Assembly (NCBI RefSeq): GCF_003116135.1
Contig: NZ_PDOA01000008.1
Span: forward strand, 62,001 to 126,000
DNA length: 64,000 nt
Source: Teichococcus aestuarii
GTDB taxonomy: Bacteria > Pseudomonadota > Alphaproteobacteria > Acetobacterales > Acetobacteraceae
Direction of reading: 5' to 3'
Shown: positions 40,887 to 50,173 of the stretch, in pieces
Layout: every line of letters starts with the position of its first letter
How positions within the stretch are numbered: the first letter of the stretch is position 1
Notes under the pieces: generated by a model
Databases searched by the model: none
Told to the model about the DNA's origin: nothing
Seen by the model: the letters and a program-made list of their open reading frames with translations, nothing else
Position numbers and translations under genes: made by a program

Positions 40887-41900
40887 ATGACCGAGAAGAA
40901 CGACGCCCCTCCTGCCCTTTCCCGCCGCGCCGTGCTGGGTGCCGGCCTCGGCGCCGCGGCCACCGGGCTGGCGGCGCCGCGCCTGGCGCTGGCGCAGACC
41001 TGGCCCACCCGGCCGCTGACGCTGGTGGTGGGCTTCCCCCCCGGCGGCCAGACCGATTTCGCCGCCCGCGTCATCCAGGCCGGCATGTCCGCGGCGCTGG
41101 GCCAGTCGGTGGTGATCGAGAACCGCGGCGGCGCCGGCGGCAATATCGGCACCGAGGCGGTGCTGCGCGCGCGCCCCGACGGCTACACCATGCTCGCCGC
41201 CAATTCGAGCTCCATGGCCATCAACCCGCACACCTTCCCGGGCATGACCATCAACCCGCTGGAGCTGGTCTCGGTCGGCCTCGCGCTGCAAAGCTCGCTG
41301 GTGCTCTGCGTGCATCCCTCCGTGCCGGCCAGGACCGTGAGCGAGTTCGCCGCCTGGGTGAAGGCGCAGCCCAAGGGCATCGACTACGGCACCGCCGCCG
41401 CCGGCAGCATGTCGCACTGCGCGATGGAGCTGTTCCGCACCCGCATCGGCAACCCGGCCATGGAGAGCATCCCCTATCGCGGCTCCGGCCCGGCGATGCA
41501 GGATTTCATCGCCGGCCGCTTCTCCTGCCTGTTCGACGCCGCCTCGGTGGTGGCGCCCTTCCTCAAGGCCGGGCAGGTGCGCGGGCTGATGGTGACGGGC
41601 GAGCAGCGCGCCCCCGCCTTCCCCGACATCCCGACCGCCGCCGAGCAGGGGGTGCAGGACTTCACCATCACCAGCTGGATCGGCATCTCGGCCCCGCGCG
41701 GCACGCCGCCCGAGATCGTCCAGCGCGTCAACGAGGCGCTGAACAAGGCGCTGCAGGACCCGGCGGTGCGCGAGCGCATCACCGGCCAGGGCGACGAGCC
41801 GGGCGGCGGCACGGCGGCCGAGTTCGACGCGCGCGTGAAGCGCGACCATGCCCGTTGGGGCGAGGTGGCGCGCGCCGCCAACATCCGCGCGGACATCTGA
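40887..41900 (+). CDS. Bug/TctC-family solute-binding protein
   Basis: 337 residues from ATG 40887; an ATG at 40863 adds eight residues. The Tat-like signal is SRRAVLGAGLGAAATG with cleavage after ALA-Q near 38. Family blocks: LTLVVGFPPGGQTDFAARV, VVIENRGGAGGNIGTEAVL, RARPDGYTMLAA, and IPYRGSGPAMQDFIAG. It binds an unknown carboxylate in the periplasm. Orphan: no membrane partner nearby. Divergent from the LysR gene. Confidence 0.94.
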   Translation: MTEKNDAPPALSRRAVLGAGLGAAATGLAAPRLALAQTWPTRPLTLVVGFPPGGQTDFAARVIQAGMSAALGQSVVIENRGGAGGNIGTEAVLRARPDGYTMLAANSSSMAINPHTFPGMTINPLELVSVGLALQSSLVLCVHPSVPARTVSEFAAWVKAQPKGIDYGTAAAGSMSHCAMELFRTRIGNPAMESIPYRGSGPAMQDFIAGRFSCLFDAASVVAPFLKAGQVRGLMVTGEQRAPAFPDIPTAAEQGVQDFTITSWIGISAPRGTPPEIVQRVNEALNKALQDPAVRERITGQGDEPGGGTAAEFDARVKRDHARWGEVARAANIRADI

Positions 41901-41998
41901 GCCGCGCGGCCGCCGTCCCGGTGCCGTTGCGGCCCCGGGACGGCGTGCCTTTTCCGCATCAATGGCGGCGCCATGCAGGGCTTCGCGCGGCAATCGTT

Positions 41999-42013
41999 TG
42001 CGATTAATTATCA
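41999..42013 (+). promoter_or_regulatory. Fur-box-like site upstream of the siderophore receptor
   Basis: TGCGATTAATTATCA matches the 7-1-7 Fur box with a perfect right half (ATTATCA) and a weaker left half. It lies 50 bp before the receptor ATG in an AT-rich patch. Iron repression is expected for such receptors. Confidence 0.55.
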
Positions 42014-42062
42014 CTTGAATTAAAGCGCCGGCATCTCCGACCCTTTCCCAGGTGCCGAGCCG

Positions 42063-44219
42063 ATGGCCATGTCCTTGCGTCGCTACCGTTTTCTCTCCCT
42101 GGCCCCGGTGCTGCTGGCGCTCTCGGCCGGCGCCCTGGCGCAGGAGGCCGGCCCCTCCCCGCTCACCCAGGGCGGCGCCATCCTGCTGCCCATGGTGGAC
42201 GTGCAGGGCCAGCGGGAGACGGCCACCGGCCCGGTGCAGGGCTTCGTCGCCGGCCGCGCCGCCGGCGCCACCAAGACCGACACGCCGCTGATCGAGACAC
42301 CGCAGGCCATCACCGTCATCACACGGGACCGCATCGACGCCCAGGCGGTGCGCAGCGTGGAGGAGGCGCTGCGCTACGCCCCCGGCGTCACCGCCGGCCT
42401 CTCCGGCTTCGACCCGCGCTTCGATTCCGCGCGCATCCGCGGCTTCGACGCGCGGCCAAGCCAGTATCTCAACGGGCTGCGCCTGCTGCGCCAGTTCGGC
42501 CCCACCAGCATCGAGCAGTACGGGCTGGAGCGCATCGAGATCGTGCGCGGCCCCTCTTCCGTGCTCTACGGGCAGACCGTGCCGGGCGGGCTGATCAACC
42601 TGGTGAGCAAGCGGCCGACCGAGACGCCCTTCGGCGAGGTCAACCTCTCCGCCGGCAACAATGACCGCTTCCAGGGCGCCTTCGACCTGGGCGGGCCGCT
42701 GGACGAGGCCGGGCAGTTCTCCTACCGCGCAACCGGGCTGGTTCGGAACAGCGACACCGATGTGGATCACGTCGGCGACGACCGCTACTTCTTCGCCCCC
42801 GCCCTCACCTGGCGGCCGGATGGCGAGACGCGCGTCACCCTGCTCGGCTCCTACCAGTACGACCAGGGCGGCTCGCCCATCGGCCTGCCGGCGCAAGGCA
42901 CGCTGCTCTACAACCCGAACGGCAAGATCCCGCGCAGCCGCTATGCCGGCGAGGAGGATTTCAGCCGCTCCGACGTCACCACCACCACGCTGGGCTGGGA
43001 CATCGAGAAGCGCCTGAACAGCGTCTTCACGCTGCGGCAGAACACCCGCTACACGCACAACACCGTCAAGTACGACACCATGTACGCGACCGGCTTCCAG
43101 CCGGACCTGCGGACGCTGAACCGCGGCACCCTGGTGCAGCGCGAGCGCTCCGACACGATCAACCTCGACACCGGCCTGCAGGCCGATTTCAGCACCGGCC
43201 CGGTGGTGCACAAGGTGCTGGCGGGTGTCGATGTGCGGCAGTACTGGGGCCGCTACGAGACCTATTTCGGCACCGGCCCGTCGGTCGACATCTTCAACCC
43301 GGCCCGGGGCCTTGCGGTGCCGGACTCGCGCCGCGCCCCCTTCTACGCCCTCAACCGCAACGACGACCTGCACCAGTTCGGCCTCTACCTCCAGGACCAG
43401 ATGCGCTGGAACAACTGGATCCTGCTGCTGGGCGGGCGGCAGGACTGGGCCGGCAGCGAGCAGACCTCCCGCCTGAACGACAACCGCGTCACGCAGAACG
43501 ACAACGCCTTCACCGGCCGCGCCGCGCTGATGTACGCGGCGCCGAACGGCCTCTCGCCCTATGTCAGCTATTCCACCTCCTTCGACCCGATCGCCGGCTC
43601 GACCGCCGGCGGCGAGGCCTTCCGCCCCACCGAGGGCCGGCAGTACGAGATCGGCCTGAAGTACCAGCCGCCGGGGATGAACAGCTTCTTCACCGCCTCG
43701 GCCTTCGACCTGACGCAGACCAACGTCACCACCCGCGACCCGGTGGTGCCCGCCGCGCAGGTGCAGACCGGCGAGATCAACGTGCGGGGGCTGGAGCTGG
43801 AGGCGGTGGCCAGCCTGGCCGAGGGGCTCAGCCTGATCGCCAGCTACACCTACATGGACGCCGAGATCACCAGCGACAACGGCGGCAGCCAGGGCAACCG
43901 CCCGGCGCTGGTGCCGGAGCACATGGCCAATCTCTGGGGCCAGTACCGCTTCCAGGAAGGCAGCCGCCTCGCCGGCTTCGGCCTCGGCGGCGGCGTGCGC
44001 TACATGGGCAATTTCTACGGCGACAATGCCAACGCGTACCGCACCCCGTCCGTCACGCTGCTCGACGCCTCGGTGAGCTATGAGTGGGACCGCTACAAGC
44101 TCTCGGTGAATGCCAGCAACCTGGCGGACAAGGAGTACGTCTCCTCCTGCACCGGCGCCAACTACTGCTACTACGGTCCTGGGCGGACGGTGATCGCCAA
44201 CCTCGCCTATCGCTGGTGA
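42063..44219 (+). CDS. TonB-dependent siderophore receptor
   Basis: 718 residues. Signal peptide 1-27 (ALSAGALAQ). TonB-box/plug start: ETPQAITVITRDRIDAQAVR, then EEALRYAPGV and the plug end YGLERIEIVRGPSSVLYGQ plus PGGLINLVSKRP. The long beta-barrel ends NLAYRW, the aromatic C-terminus needed for outer-membrane insertion. It imports ferric hydroxamate-type siderophores (FhuA/FoxA-like, inferred). The convergent downstream gene encodes a siderophore-binding protein, supporting an iron role. Confidence 0.96.
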   Translation: MAMSLRRYRFLSLAPVLLALSAGALAQEAGPSPLTQGGAILLPMVDVQGQRETATGPVQGFVAGRAAGATKTDTPLIETPQAITVITRDRIDAQAVRSVEEALRYAPGVTAGLSGFDPRFDSARIRGFDARPSQYLNGLRLLRQFGPTSIEQYGLERIEIVRGPSSVLYGQTVPGGLINLVSKRPTETPFGEVNLSAGNNDRFQGAFDLGGPLDEAGQFSYRATGLVRNSDTDVDHVGDDRYFFAPALTWRPDGETRVTLLGSYQYDQGGSPIGLPAQGTLLYNPNGKIPRSRYAGEEDFSRSDVTTTTLGWDIEKRLNSVFTLRQNTRYTHNTVKYDTMYATGFQPDLRTLNRGTLVQRERSDTINLDTGLQADFSTGPVVHKVLAGVDVRQYWGRYETYFGTGPSVDIFNPARGLAVPDSRRAPFYALNRNDDLHQFGLYLQDQMRWNNWILLLGGRQDWAGSEQTSRLNDNRVTQNDNAFTGRAALMYAAPNGLSPYVSYSTSFDPIAGSTAGGEAFRPTEGRQYEIGLKYQPPGMNSFFTASAFDLTQTNVTTRDPVVPAAQVQTGEINVRGLELEAVASLAEGLSLIASYTYMDAEITSDNGGSQGNRPALVPEHMANLWGQYRFQEGSRLAGFGLGGGVRYMGNFYGDNANAYRTPSVTLLDASVSYEWDRYKLSVNASNLADKEYVSSCTGANYCYYGPGRTVIANLAYRW

Positions 44220-44223
44220 GGCG

Positions 44224-45336
44224 TCACGCCGCCGTCCAGAAGGTGCCCTGCCAGGGGACGGCGGCGAAGCGGGCGTTGATCTCGGCCAGCGTCGCCGCCG
44301 GATCGAGCGTGGCGGCGAGGCCGGGGTAGAGCCAGCCCGCCATCGCCTCCAGCGCCACCACGTTCAGCGCCGTGCCGCCGAGATAGTTCCACAGGCCGAA
44401 GGCGCGGCCATGGCGCACCGCCGGCAGGTGCGCCAGCTCCGGCGCGCGCAGCGCTTCCGCGAGGCTGCGCCGCGCCACCTCCGGCGCCACCCCCCAGCCC
44501 AGGCGCAGCGCGGCGCTGCCCTCCGGCGGCTGCGCCATGCCGGTGCCGATATAGACCTCCGGCTCCGTCACCAGCACCTGCTCGACCGAGAGGTTGCCGC
44601 CCGAGGGCCCGGGAAGCTGGCCTTCCGCCGCGTTGCGCCCGCCCAGCGCCGCCACCAGCTCCCCCCCGCCCTGGTCCCCCGCCACCCAGCAGCAGGGCCA
44701 GCGGCCGGGGAAGGCCTGCAGCAGCACGGCGGGGCCGGGCCGGCCGGCCACGGCGCGGCGCACCGCCTCCAGCCGCGCCGTGTAGAAGGCGGCATATGCG
44801 GCGGCGGCCTCGCGCCGGTCCAGCACCTCGGCCAGCAATCGCAGCGAGGGCAGCGCGCGGCTGAGGGGGTTGATGAAGAAGTCGATGAACACCACCGGGA
44901 TGCCGGCCCGCTCCAGCGTGCGCAGCGCCTCCGCGGTGCCGGGGCGGCGGTGCTGCCAGGCGGCCATCAGCACCAGATGCGGCGCCAGGGCGATCAGCCG
45001 CTCCAGCGGCAGGTCCTCACCCACCTGCCGGGTCAGTTCCGGCACGGCGTCCAGCCCGGGGAAGCGGGCGGCGAGCGCCGCCATCGCGCCGGGGTCGATG
45101 CGCCGCAGGTCGCCGCCCATGCCCACCAGCAGCGGCACCGGGTCGGGGTGGATCAGCGACAGGTTCAGCAGCACGGCGCTCTCGGCGGCCACCACACGGC
45201 GCGGCGGGCGCGTCAGGGTCACGCCGCGCCCCACCATGTCGGTGACGCTGCGCGGCCAGCCGGCCTGCGCGAGCGCCGGGCGGGCCAGGGGGGCGGTTGC
45301 CAGCGGCAGGGCCAGGATGCTGCGGCGGTGGAGCAT
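44224..45336 (-). CDS. Iron-siderophore ABC transporter binding protein (FecB/BtuF-like)
   Basis: 370 residues. Exported (LHRRSILALPLATAPLARPALA). The mature N-terminus TDMVGRGVTLTRPPRRVVA is typical of class III (BtuF/FhuD) binding proteins, followed by LIALAPHLVLM and a C-terminal helical lobe. It delivers siderophores from the periplasm. No permease or ATPase gene is in the window. It converges on the TonB receptor with a 4-bp gap. Confidence 0.88.
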   Translation of the reverse strand: MLHRRSILALPLATAPLARPALAQAGWPRSVTDMVGRGVTLTRPPRRVVAAESAVLLNLSLIHPDPVPLLVGMGGDLRRIDPGAMAALAARFPGLDAVPELTRQVGEDLPLERLIALAPHLVLMAAWQHRRPGTAEALRTLERAGIPVVFIDFFINPLSRALPSLRLLAEVLDRREAAAAYAAFYTARLEAVRRAVAGRPGPAVLLQAFPGRWPCCWVAGDQGGGELVAALGGRNAAEGQLPGPSGGNLSVEQVLVTEPEVYIGTGMAQPPEGSAALRLGWGVAPEVARRSLAEALRAPELAHLPAVRHGRAFGLWNYLGGTALNVVALEAMAGWLYPGLAATLDPAATLAEINARFAAVPWQGTFWTAA

Positions 45337-45423
45337 GGTCGGGCGGCCTCCTCGCGGTCTGGCCGCCCCTAGCAGCGCGGGCGCCCGCCCTCAAGGGGCC
45401 GGCCCCTCGCCGCCACGGACGCC

Positions 45424-47067
45424 TCAGCCCAGCGTCGTCAGGTCCTGGAACCAGTGCTGCGCCTGGGTGTAGCCGGCCACCTTGCCGCTCATGGCGTGCG
45501 GGTTGGTGTCGTGCACCACGAAGACCAGCAGCGCCTCGTCCACCACGCGCTGGTGCACCTGGGACATCAGCCGGTCCTGCGCCTCGGTGTCGAAGCTGGT
45601 GACGGCCTCGTCGATCAGCCGGTCCACCTCGGGGTTGCCGTAGTGGCTCCAGTTCACGCCGGTGGGCGCCACCTGCTTCGAGTGGAAGAAGCGGATCAGC
45701 GCGTAGAGCGGGTCGGAGGTGACATAGGCGACATTGTTGGCGGTGACGCCATTCTGCTTCGCCAGCTCCCCCGCCGCGCCCTGGCGCCAGGCGGTGTAGA
45801 GCACCTCCAGCTCCACCGGCACCAGCTCGATCTCCAGCCCCACCTCGCGCATCGCCTGCTGGCAATACTCGTTGATCGGCATGGAGAGCATCTGGCCGGA
45901 GCCGCCGGTGGCCACCAGGAATTTGGTCTTCAGCGGGTTGCGCGGGCCGAAGCCGGCCTCGGACACCAGCTTGCGCGCGGCGTCGGGGTCGTACGTCACC
46001 TGGAAGGAGGGCTTGCCGAACCAGGGGGAGGAAGGATCGACCACGCCCACCGCCGGCTTGGCCAGCCCGTTCATCAGCGCCACCACCTCCTCGCGGTTGA
46101 TGGCGAGGTTGGCCGCCTTGCGCAGCCGCAGATCCCGCCAGGGCGAGCCCTCGAGCTGCGAGAGATGGTAGTTCCACACATGCGGCGTGACGTTCTCGAC
46201 GATCCGCATGCCGCCCGCCCGGAGCTGCGGCACGAGGTCCGGCGCCGGGGTCTCGATCATGTCCACCGCGCCGCTGATCAGCGCGTTGGTGCGCATCACC
46301 GCGTCCGGCGCGCAGACGAGGATGACGCGCTCCGCCTTCGGGATGCGCGCCGGGTTCCAGTAGCGCGTGTTGCGCACCAGCTCGGCGCTGGCGCGCGGCA
46401 CCAGGCGGGCGAGGCGGAAGGGGCCGGTGCCGGAAGGCTCGAAGGCGAATTTCTGCCAGTCCCGCCCGAGCTTCTCGTACTGCGCCGGCGAGGAGATCAG
46501 GAACCAGAGCATCTGGTAGGGGAAGAGGCTGTCCACCGCCTTGGTGGTCACCTCCACCGTCATGTCACCGAGCTTGCGCCAGGCGGCGACGGAGGGCAGG
46601 CGCGGCCGCACCTGCGCCGCCTGTCGGTTGTCGAAATGCGGCGCCTGCGGGTTCATCACCTTCTCGAAGTTCCAGATGACGGCATCCGCGTCGAAGGCGC
46701 TGCCATCGTGGAAGGTGACGCCCTGGCGCAGGGTGAAGACCCAGCGGCGGCGGTCGGCCGGGTCGGTCTCCCAGGCCGTGGCGAGGCCGGGCACCAGCCG
46801 GCCGGGGCGGTCGGCCACGTCCATCTCCCACGCCACCAGCGGGTCGTAGAGGGTGTGGCCGGTGAACTGGTAGGCGCCGGCGCCGCGGTCCGGCTGGCCG
46901 GTGGTCTGCGGGATGTCGGCCATCGAGATGCCGTAGCGCAGCGTCCGGCCGCTGCCCGGGCTTTGCGCAAGGGCCGCCCGCACTGCACCAGGGAGAGGCA
47001 GGCCGCCCAGGCCGCCAATCATGCCGCTGGCGCCAGCCGCCATCAGGCCACGACGGGAGAAGCTCAT
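45424..47067 (-). CDS. Peptide/opine-type ABC transporter binding protein (SBP family 5)
   Basis: 547 residues, full length for the family. Tat-like signal (SFSRRGLMAAGASGMIGGLG). Family-5 marks: LVPGLATAWETDP, FTLRQGVTFHDGSAFDADAV, and WNYHLSQLEGSPWRDLRLRK. Binds peptides, glycosides or opine-like solutes in the periplasm. No permease genes are adjacent. The downstream neighbours on its strand encode the unrelated iron-binding protein. Confidence 0.93.
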   Translation of the reverse strand: MSFSRRGLMAAGASGMIGGLGGLPLPGAVRAALAQSPGSGRTLRYGISMADIPQTTGQPDRGAGAYQFTGHTLYDPLVAWEMDVADRPGRLVPGLATAWETDPADRRRWVFTLRQGVTFHDGSAFDADAVIWNFEKVMNPQAPHFDNRQAAQVRPRLPSVAAWRKLGDMTVEVTTKAVDSLFPYQMLWFLISSPAQYEKLGRDWQKFAFEPSGTGPFRLARLVPRASAELVRNTRYWNPARIPKAERVILVCAPDAVMRTNALISGAVDMIETPAPDLVPQLRAGGMRIVENVTPHVWNYHLSQLEGSPWRDLRLRKAANLAINREEVVALMNGLAKPAVGVVDPSSPWFGKPSFQVTYDPDAARKLVSEAGFGPRNPLKTKFLVATGGSGQMLSMPINEYCQQAMREVGLEIELVPVELEVLYTAWRQGAAGELAKQNGVTANNVAYVTSDPLYALIRFFHSKQVAPTGVNWSHYGNPEVDRLIDEAVTSFDTEAQDRLMSQVHQRVVDEALLVFVVHDTNPHAMSGKVAGYTQAQHWFQDLTTLG

Positions 47068-47137
47068 CTCGGTGCTCCGGCAGAATGAGAAAGGTCTCTG
47101 CCGGAGGCTTGAGCAATTCGCGTGCCGGGCGGCCCTC

Positions 47138-48310
47138 TCAGGCCGGCTGCGTCACCGCGAACTCGGCCCGGATCGCCGCGGTGTGCTCGCCGATGGCGGG
47201 CACCGGGCCGAAGGCGGGGCTGGCCACGCCGTCATGGATGGCGGGCGGCGCGACGATGGACGCCATGCCGCCCGGCGTGGCCACGTTCACCCGGCGCAAT
47301 GCCGGGTGGTTCACCAGGTCCGCCACCTCGTTGACGAAGCCATAGGCGGTGCCGGCCGCATCCAGCCGCGCCGCCACCTCGGCACGGGTCAGCCCCGCGA
47401 ATACGGCGGCGACGCGCCCGTCCACCACAGCGCGGTTGGCGACGCGGGCATTGTTGCTCTCATAGCCCGGCTGCTTCGGCAGCTCCGGCTCCTGCATCAC
47501 CGTCGTGCAGAATTTCTGCCACTCGCGCTCGTTCTGGATGGAGAAGAGCACCAGCGAGCCGTCGGATGTCTCGAAGGCGCCATAGGGGCAGATGGAGGGG
47601 TGGGCGAGGCCGACGCGCTTCGGCGCCTGGCCGGTGCCCTCGAAATACAGCAGCGGCACGTTCATCCAGTCCGCCATGCCGTCGAACAGGCTGATCTCGA
47701 GGCGCCGCCCCTCGCCGGTGAGGGAGCGGGCGATCAGCGCCTCCAGCACCGCCGCGTAGGAGGCCATGCCGCAGGCGATGTCGCAGACCGAGACGCCGAC
47801 GCGCCCCGGCCCCGCCGGGTGGCCGGTGATGGCGGCCAGCCCGCTCTCCGCCTGCACCAGCAGGTCGTAGGCCTTCATGCCGGCGTAGGCATGGCCGGCG
47901 CCGTAGCCGGAGATGTCCACGGTCACGAGGCGCGGGTAGCGCCGCCGCAGCTCCTCCGAGCCGAAGCCGGCGCGGGCGGCGGCGCCAGGGGCGAGGTTCT
48001 GGATGAACACATCCGCGCGCTCCAGCACCCGGTGCAGCAGCGCCGCGTCGTCCGGTGCCTTGATGTCGGCCACCAGGCTCTGCTTGCCGCGGTTGAGCCA
48101 GACGAAGTAGCTCGACAGCCCGTGCACGGCGGCGTCGTAGCCGCGCGCGAAATCCCCCTCCGGCCGCTCGATCTTGATCACCCGCGCCCCGGCATCGGCA
48201 AGGCGGGAGCTGCAATAGGGGGCGGCCACCGCCTGTTCCAGCGTCACCACCAGCAGCCCCTCGAGCGGCTTGCGGGGGGTGGCGCGGTCGGGTGCGGTCT
48301 GAGCGGTCAT
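47138..48310 (-). CDS. CaiB/BaiF-type (class III) CoA-transferase
   Basis: 390 residues from ATG 48308-48310. Marks: LEGLLVVTLEQAVAAPYCSS, GARVIKIERPEGDFAR, LNRGKQSLVADIK and GVSVCDIACGMASYAAVLEA, where the Asp is likely the thioester-forming catalytic residue. It transfers CoA between carboxylic acids. It is 71 bp downstream of a LivK-type binding protein on the same strand, so uptake and activation of one acid may be linked (inference). Confidence 0.93.
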   Translation of the reverse strand: MTAQTAPDRATPRKPLEGLLVVTLEQAVAAPYCSSRLADAGARVIKIERPEGDFARGYDAAVHGLSSYFVWLNRGKQSLVADIKAPDDAALLHRVLERADVFIQNLAPGAAARAGFGSEELRRRYPRLVTVDISGYGAGHAYAGMKAYDLLVQAESGLAAITGHPAGPGRVGVSVCDIACGMASYAAVLEALIARSLTGEGRRLEISLFDGMADWMNVPLLYFEGTGQAPKRVGLAHPSICPYGAFETSDGSLVLFSIQNEREWQKFCTTVMQEPELPKQPGYESNNARVANRAVVDGRVAAVFAGLTRAEVAARLDAAGTAYGFVNEVADLVNHPALRRVNVATPGGMASIVAPPAIHDGVASPAFGPVPAIGEHTAAIRAEFAVTQPA

Positions 48311-48381
48311 GAGCGGGACGGTTCCTGTTGCTGTCGCGGTCGGGATGCGCGGGGGCGCGGCGGCGCCCCCGCGCCTTGGCC

Positions 48382-49770
48382 TCAGCGGAAGGCCACGGGC
48401 TGGGGCAGCTTCTCCAGCATGTCGGGCTTCAGGGTCTTCAGCCACTCGGTGCTCTTCTGCCCCACCGGCGTCGTCACCGAGGCGGCGGGGAAGACGACCA
48501 TGTCGGTCATCACCGGGAAGGGGTAGCGGTCGCTGTGCAGGGTGGTGCCGATCAGCTGGTCCTCCAGCCCCTGCCCGTCCTCGCGGATCGTCACCTGCCC
48601 GGTGAGCGAGGGGAAGGTGAGGCCGCGGAAGGCGGCGGTCAGCTCCGCGTCGGTCGGCCACTGGCCGCCCTTGGCGGCGATCGCCTTCTCATAGCCGGCC
48701 TTCATGGCGTTGATCGCCTGCGCCATGTGGTGGGTCGAGTAGATCGGGTAGCTGTCGAAGCGCTTGCGGTAGTTCTCGGTGAAGCTCTTCAGCTTGTCGG
48801 CGTCCTTGGGCGAGGGGTGCAGGAACCAGTGGTCGCCGCGCGCGCCGATGATGTGCCCGGCGGGCAGCGCCTTGCCGACGCGCTCGAGCGAGGATTCCGC
48901 CAGCGGCAGCACGAAGGTGCTGCGCTCGAACAGCCTGCGGTCGGCCGCCTGGCGGATGAAGGTGTCGAGGTCGCCGCCCCAGGTGGTAGAGAAGATGACA
49001 TCCGGCCGCAGCGCCAGCAGGCGGGTGATCTCGCTCGAGAAGTCGGTCGCGCCGAAGCGCGGGAACAGCTCGGCCGAGACGCGCACGCCGGGCTTCAGTG
49101 CGTTCATCGCGGTGCGCCAGATCTCCCAGGAATCGCGGCCCCAGGCATAGTCCTGGTTCACCACGGCGAGGCTGCGGAAATCCGGCTTCACCTTCAGCAG
49201 GTAGAGCAGCGCCGCCAGCACCTCCGGCGTGGCATTGGCCTGCGGGCGGTGCGCATAGCCGTAGGTGCCATCCTCGAAGACGCGCTGGGTGCCGCAATCC
49301 CACAGCAGGGTGGGGCGCTTCAGCTCGTCGGCGAGCGGCGCGCAGGCCAGGCAGTCCGCCGAGGAGATGCCGGCGAAGATCATCTGCACGCCTTCGCTCT
49401 GCACCAGCCGGCGGTACTCGCCGACGAAGTGGTCGACGCCCGGCCCCTCATCGACATAGATCGGCCGCACCTTCACCCCGGCGATGCCGCCGGCGGCGTT
49501 CAGCTCCTCGATCAGCATGTCGGCCGCCTGCCGCGCCGGCACGCCGAAGACGCTGGCGGGGCCGGACAGGTAGGTGGCGATGCCGAGCTTGATCTCCGCC
49601 GGCTTCTGCGCGGCGCCCTGGGCATGGGCGGGGCGGCCGGCCAGCGCCAGGCCACCGATGCCGAGCCCGCCCAGCAGCACGCCGCGGCGGGAGAACGGGG
49701 TGGTGGCCGGGGCGGTCGCGAGGGCGGCGGACACCTCGGCGGGCTCCGTCCGGGCAGGCGGCTTGGTCAT
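48382..49770 (-). CDS. LivK-type (Peripla_BP_6) solute-binding protein
   Basis: 462 residues. Long Tat-like leader (FSRRGVLLGGLGIGGLALAG, about 26-45). Mature part: IKLGIATYLSGPASVFGVPA, LNAAGGIAGVKVRPIYVDEG, VVNQDYAWGRDSW. It binds branched-chain amino acids or aromatic/aliphatic acids. No liv permease or ATPase genes in the window. It is followed by the CoA-transferase gene. Confidence 0.92.
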   Translation of the reverse strand: MTKPPARTEPAEVSAALATAPATTPFSRRGVLLGGLGIGGLALAGRPAHAQGAAQKPAEIKLGIATYLSGPASVFGVPARQAADMLIEELNAAGGIAGVKVRPIYVDEGPGVDHFVGEYRRLVQSEGVQMIFAGISSADCLACAPLADELKRPTLLWDCGTQRVFEDGTYGYAHRPQANATPEVLAALLYLLKVKPDFRSLAVVNQDYAWGRDSWEIWRTAMNALKPGVRVSAELFPRFGATDFSSEITRLLALRPDVIFSTTWGGDLDTFIRQAADRRLFERSTFVLPLAESSLERVGKALPAGHIIGARGDHWFLHPSPKDADKLKSFTENYRKRFDSYPIYSTHHMAQAINAMKAGYEKAIAAKGGQWPTDAELTAAFRGLTFPSLTGQVTIREDGQGLEDQLIGTTLHSDRYPFPVMTDMVVFPAASVTTPVGQKSTEWLKTLKPDMLEKLPQPVAFR

Positions 49771-50154
49771 GAACTGATCTCCTCCGGATGCGGCCGTTTC
49801 ACGGCTCTACCGGCCCAGACTGGCATCAAACCGCCCGCCGGTCCATCGGCGCGGCTTCGCTCCGGCGGCCCTCGCCAGGCACCCGCGCCAGGCTGCGGCG
49901 CCAAGCTGCGGCGCCAGGCTGCGGCGAGGGAGCCTCCTGGCCCCCGAGGCCAGCATGCCGCACCGGCAGCCCGGCACCGCAGGGCCGGCGGGCCGCTTCC
50001 TGCCACAGACGCCACTGGCAAGGCCGCGGGCGGTAGCTCGGCCGGGCCTGCAGGTTCGGCCCGGGGAAGGGCCGGAATCCGCCCGAAAAATCTGTCGACA
50101 ATCTGCGTCGATGTGCTGGGCCGCTTCGGGAATACGTGCCATTCTCGGTCGATC
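49771..50154. other. Divergent promoter region with 13-bp repeats and GntR sites
   Basis: 384 bp without a convincing gene. It holds three 13-bp tandem units GCGCCAGGCTGCG (49885-49923, middle copy one mismatch) and the first of two TGTCGACAATC sites (50093-50103). An antisense frame here is low-complexity and was not accepted. Confidence 0.7.
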
Positions 50155-50173
50155 ATGGAAGAGATTGTCGACA
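50093..50173. promoter_or_regulatory. Paired TGTCGACAATC inverted sites (GntR operator)
   Basis: TGTCGACAATC (50093-50103) and its reverse complement GATTGTCGACA (50163-50173) flank the GntR start codon (50155). The palindromic core TGTCGACA occurs in both. Suggests autoregulation by looping or two dimers. Confidence 0.6.

Noticed and set aside
40689-43922. A 1077-residue open frame antisense to the Bug and TonB-receptor genes
   Set aside because: Its composition is His/Gly/Arg/Gln-rich and repetitive, as expected from the reverse of GC-rich codons, and the plus-strand genes are clear family members.
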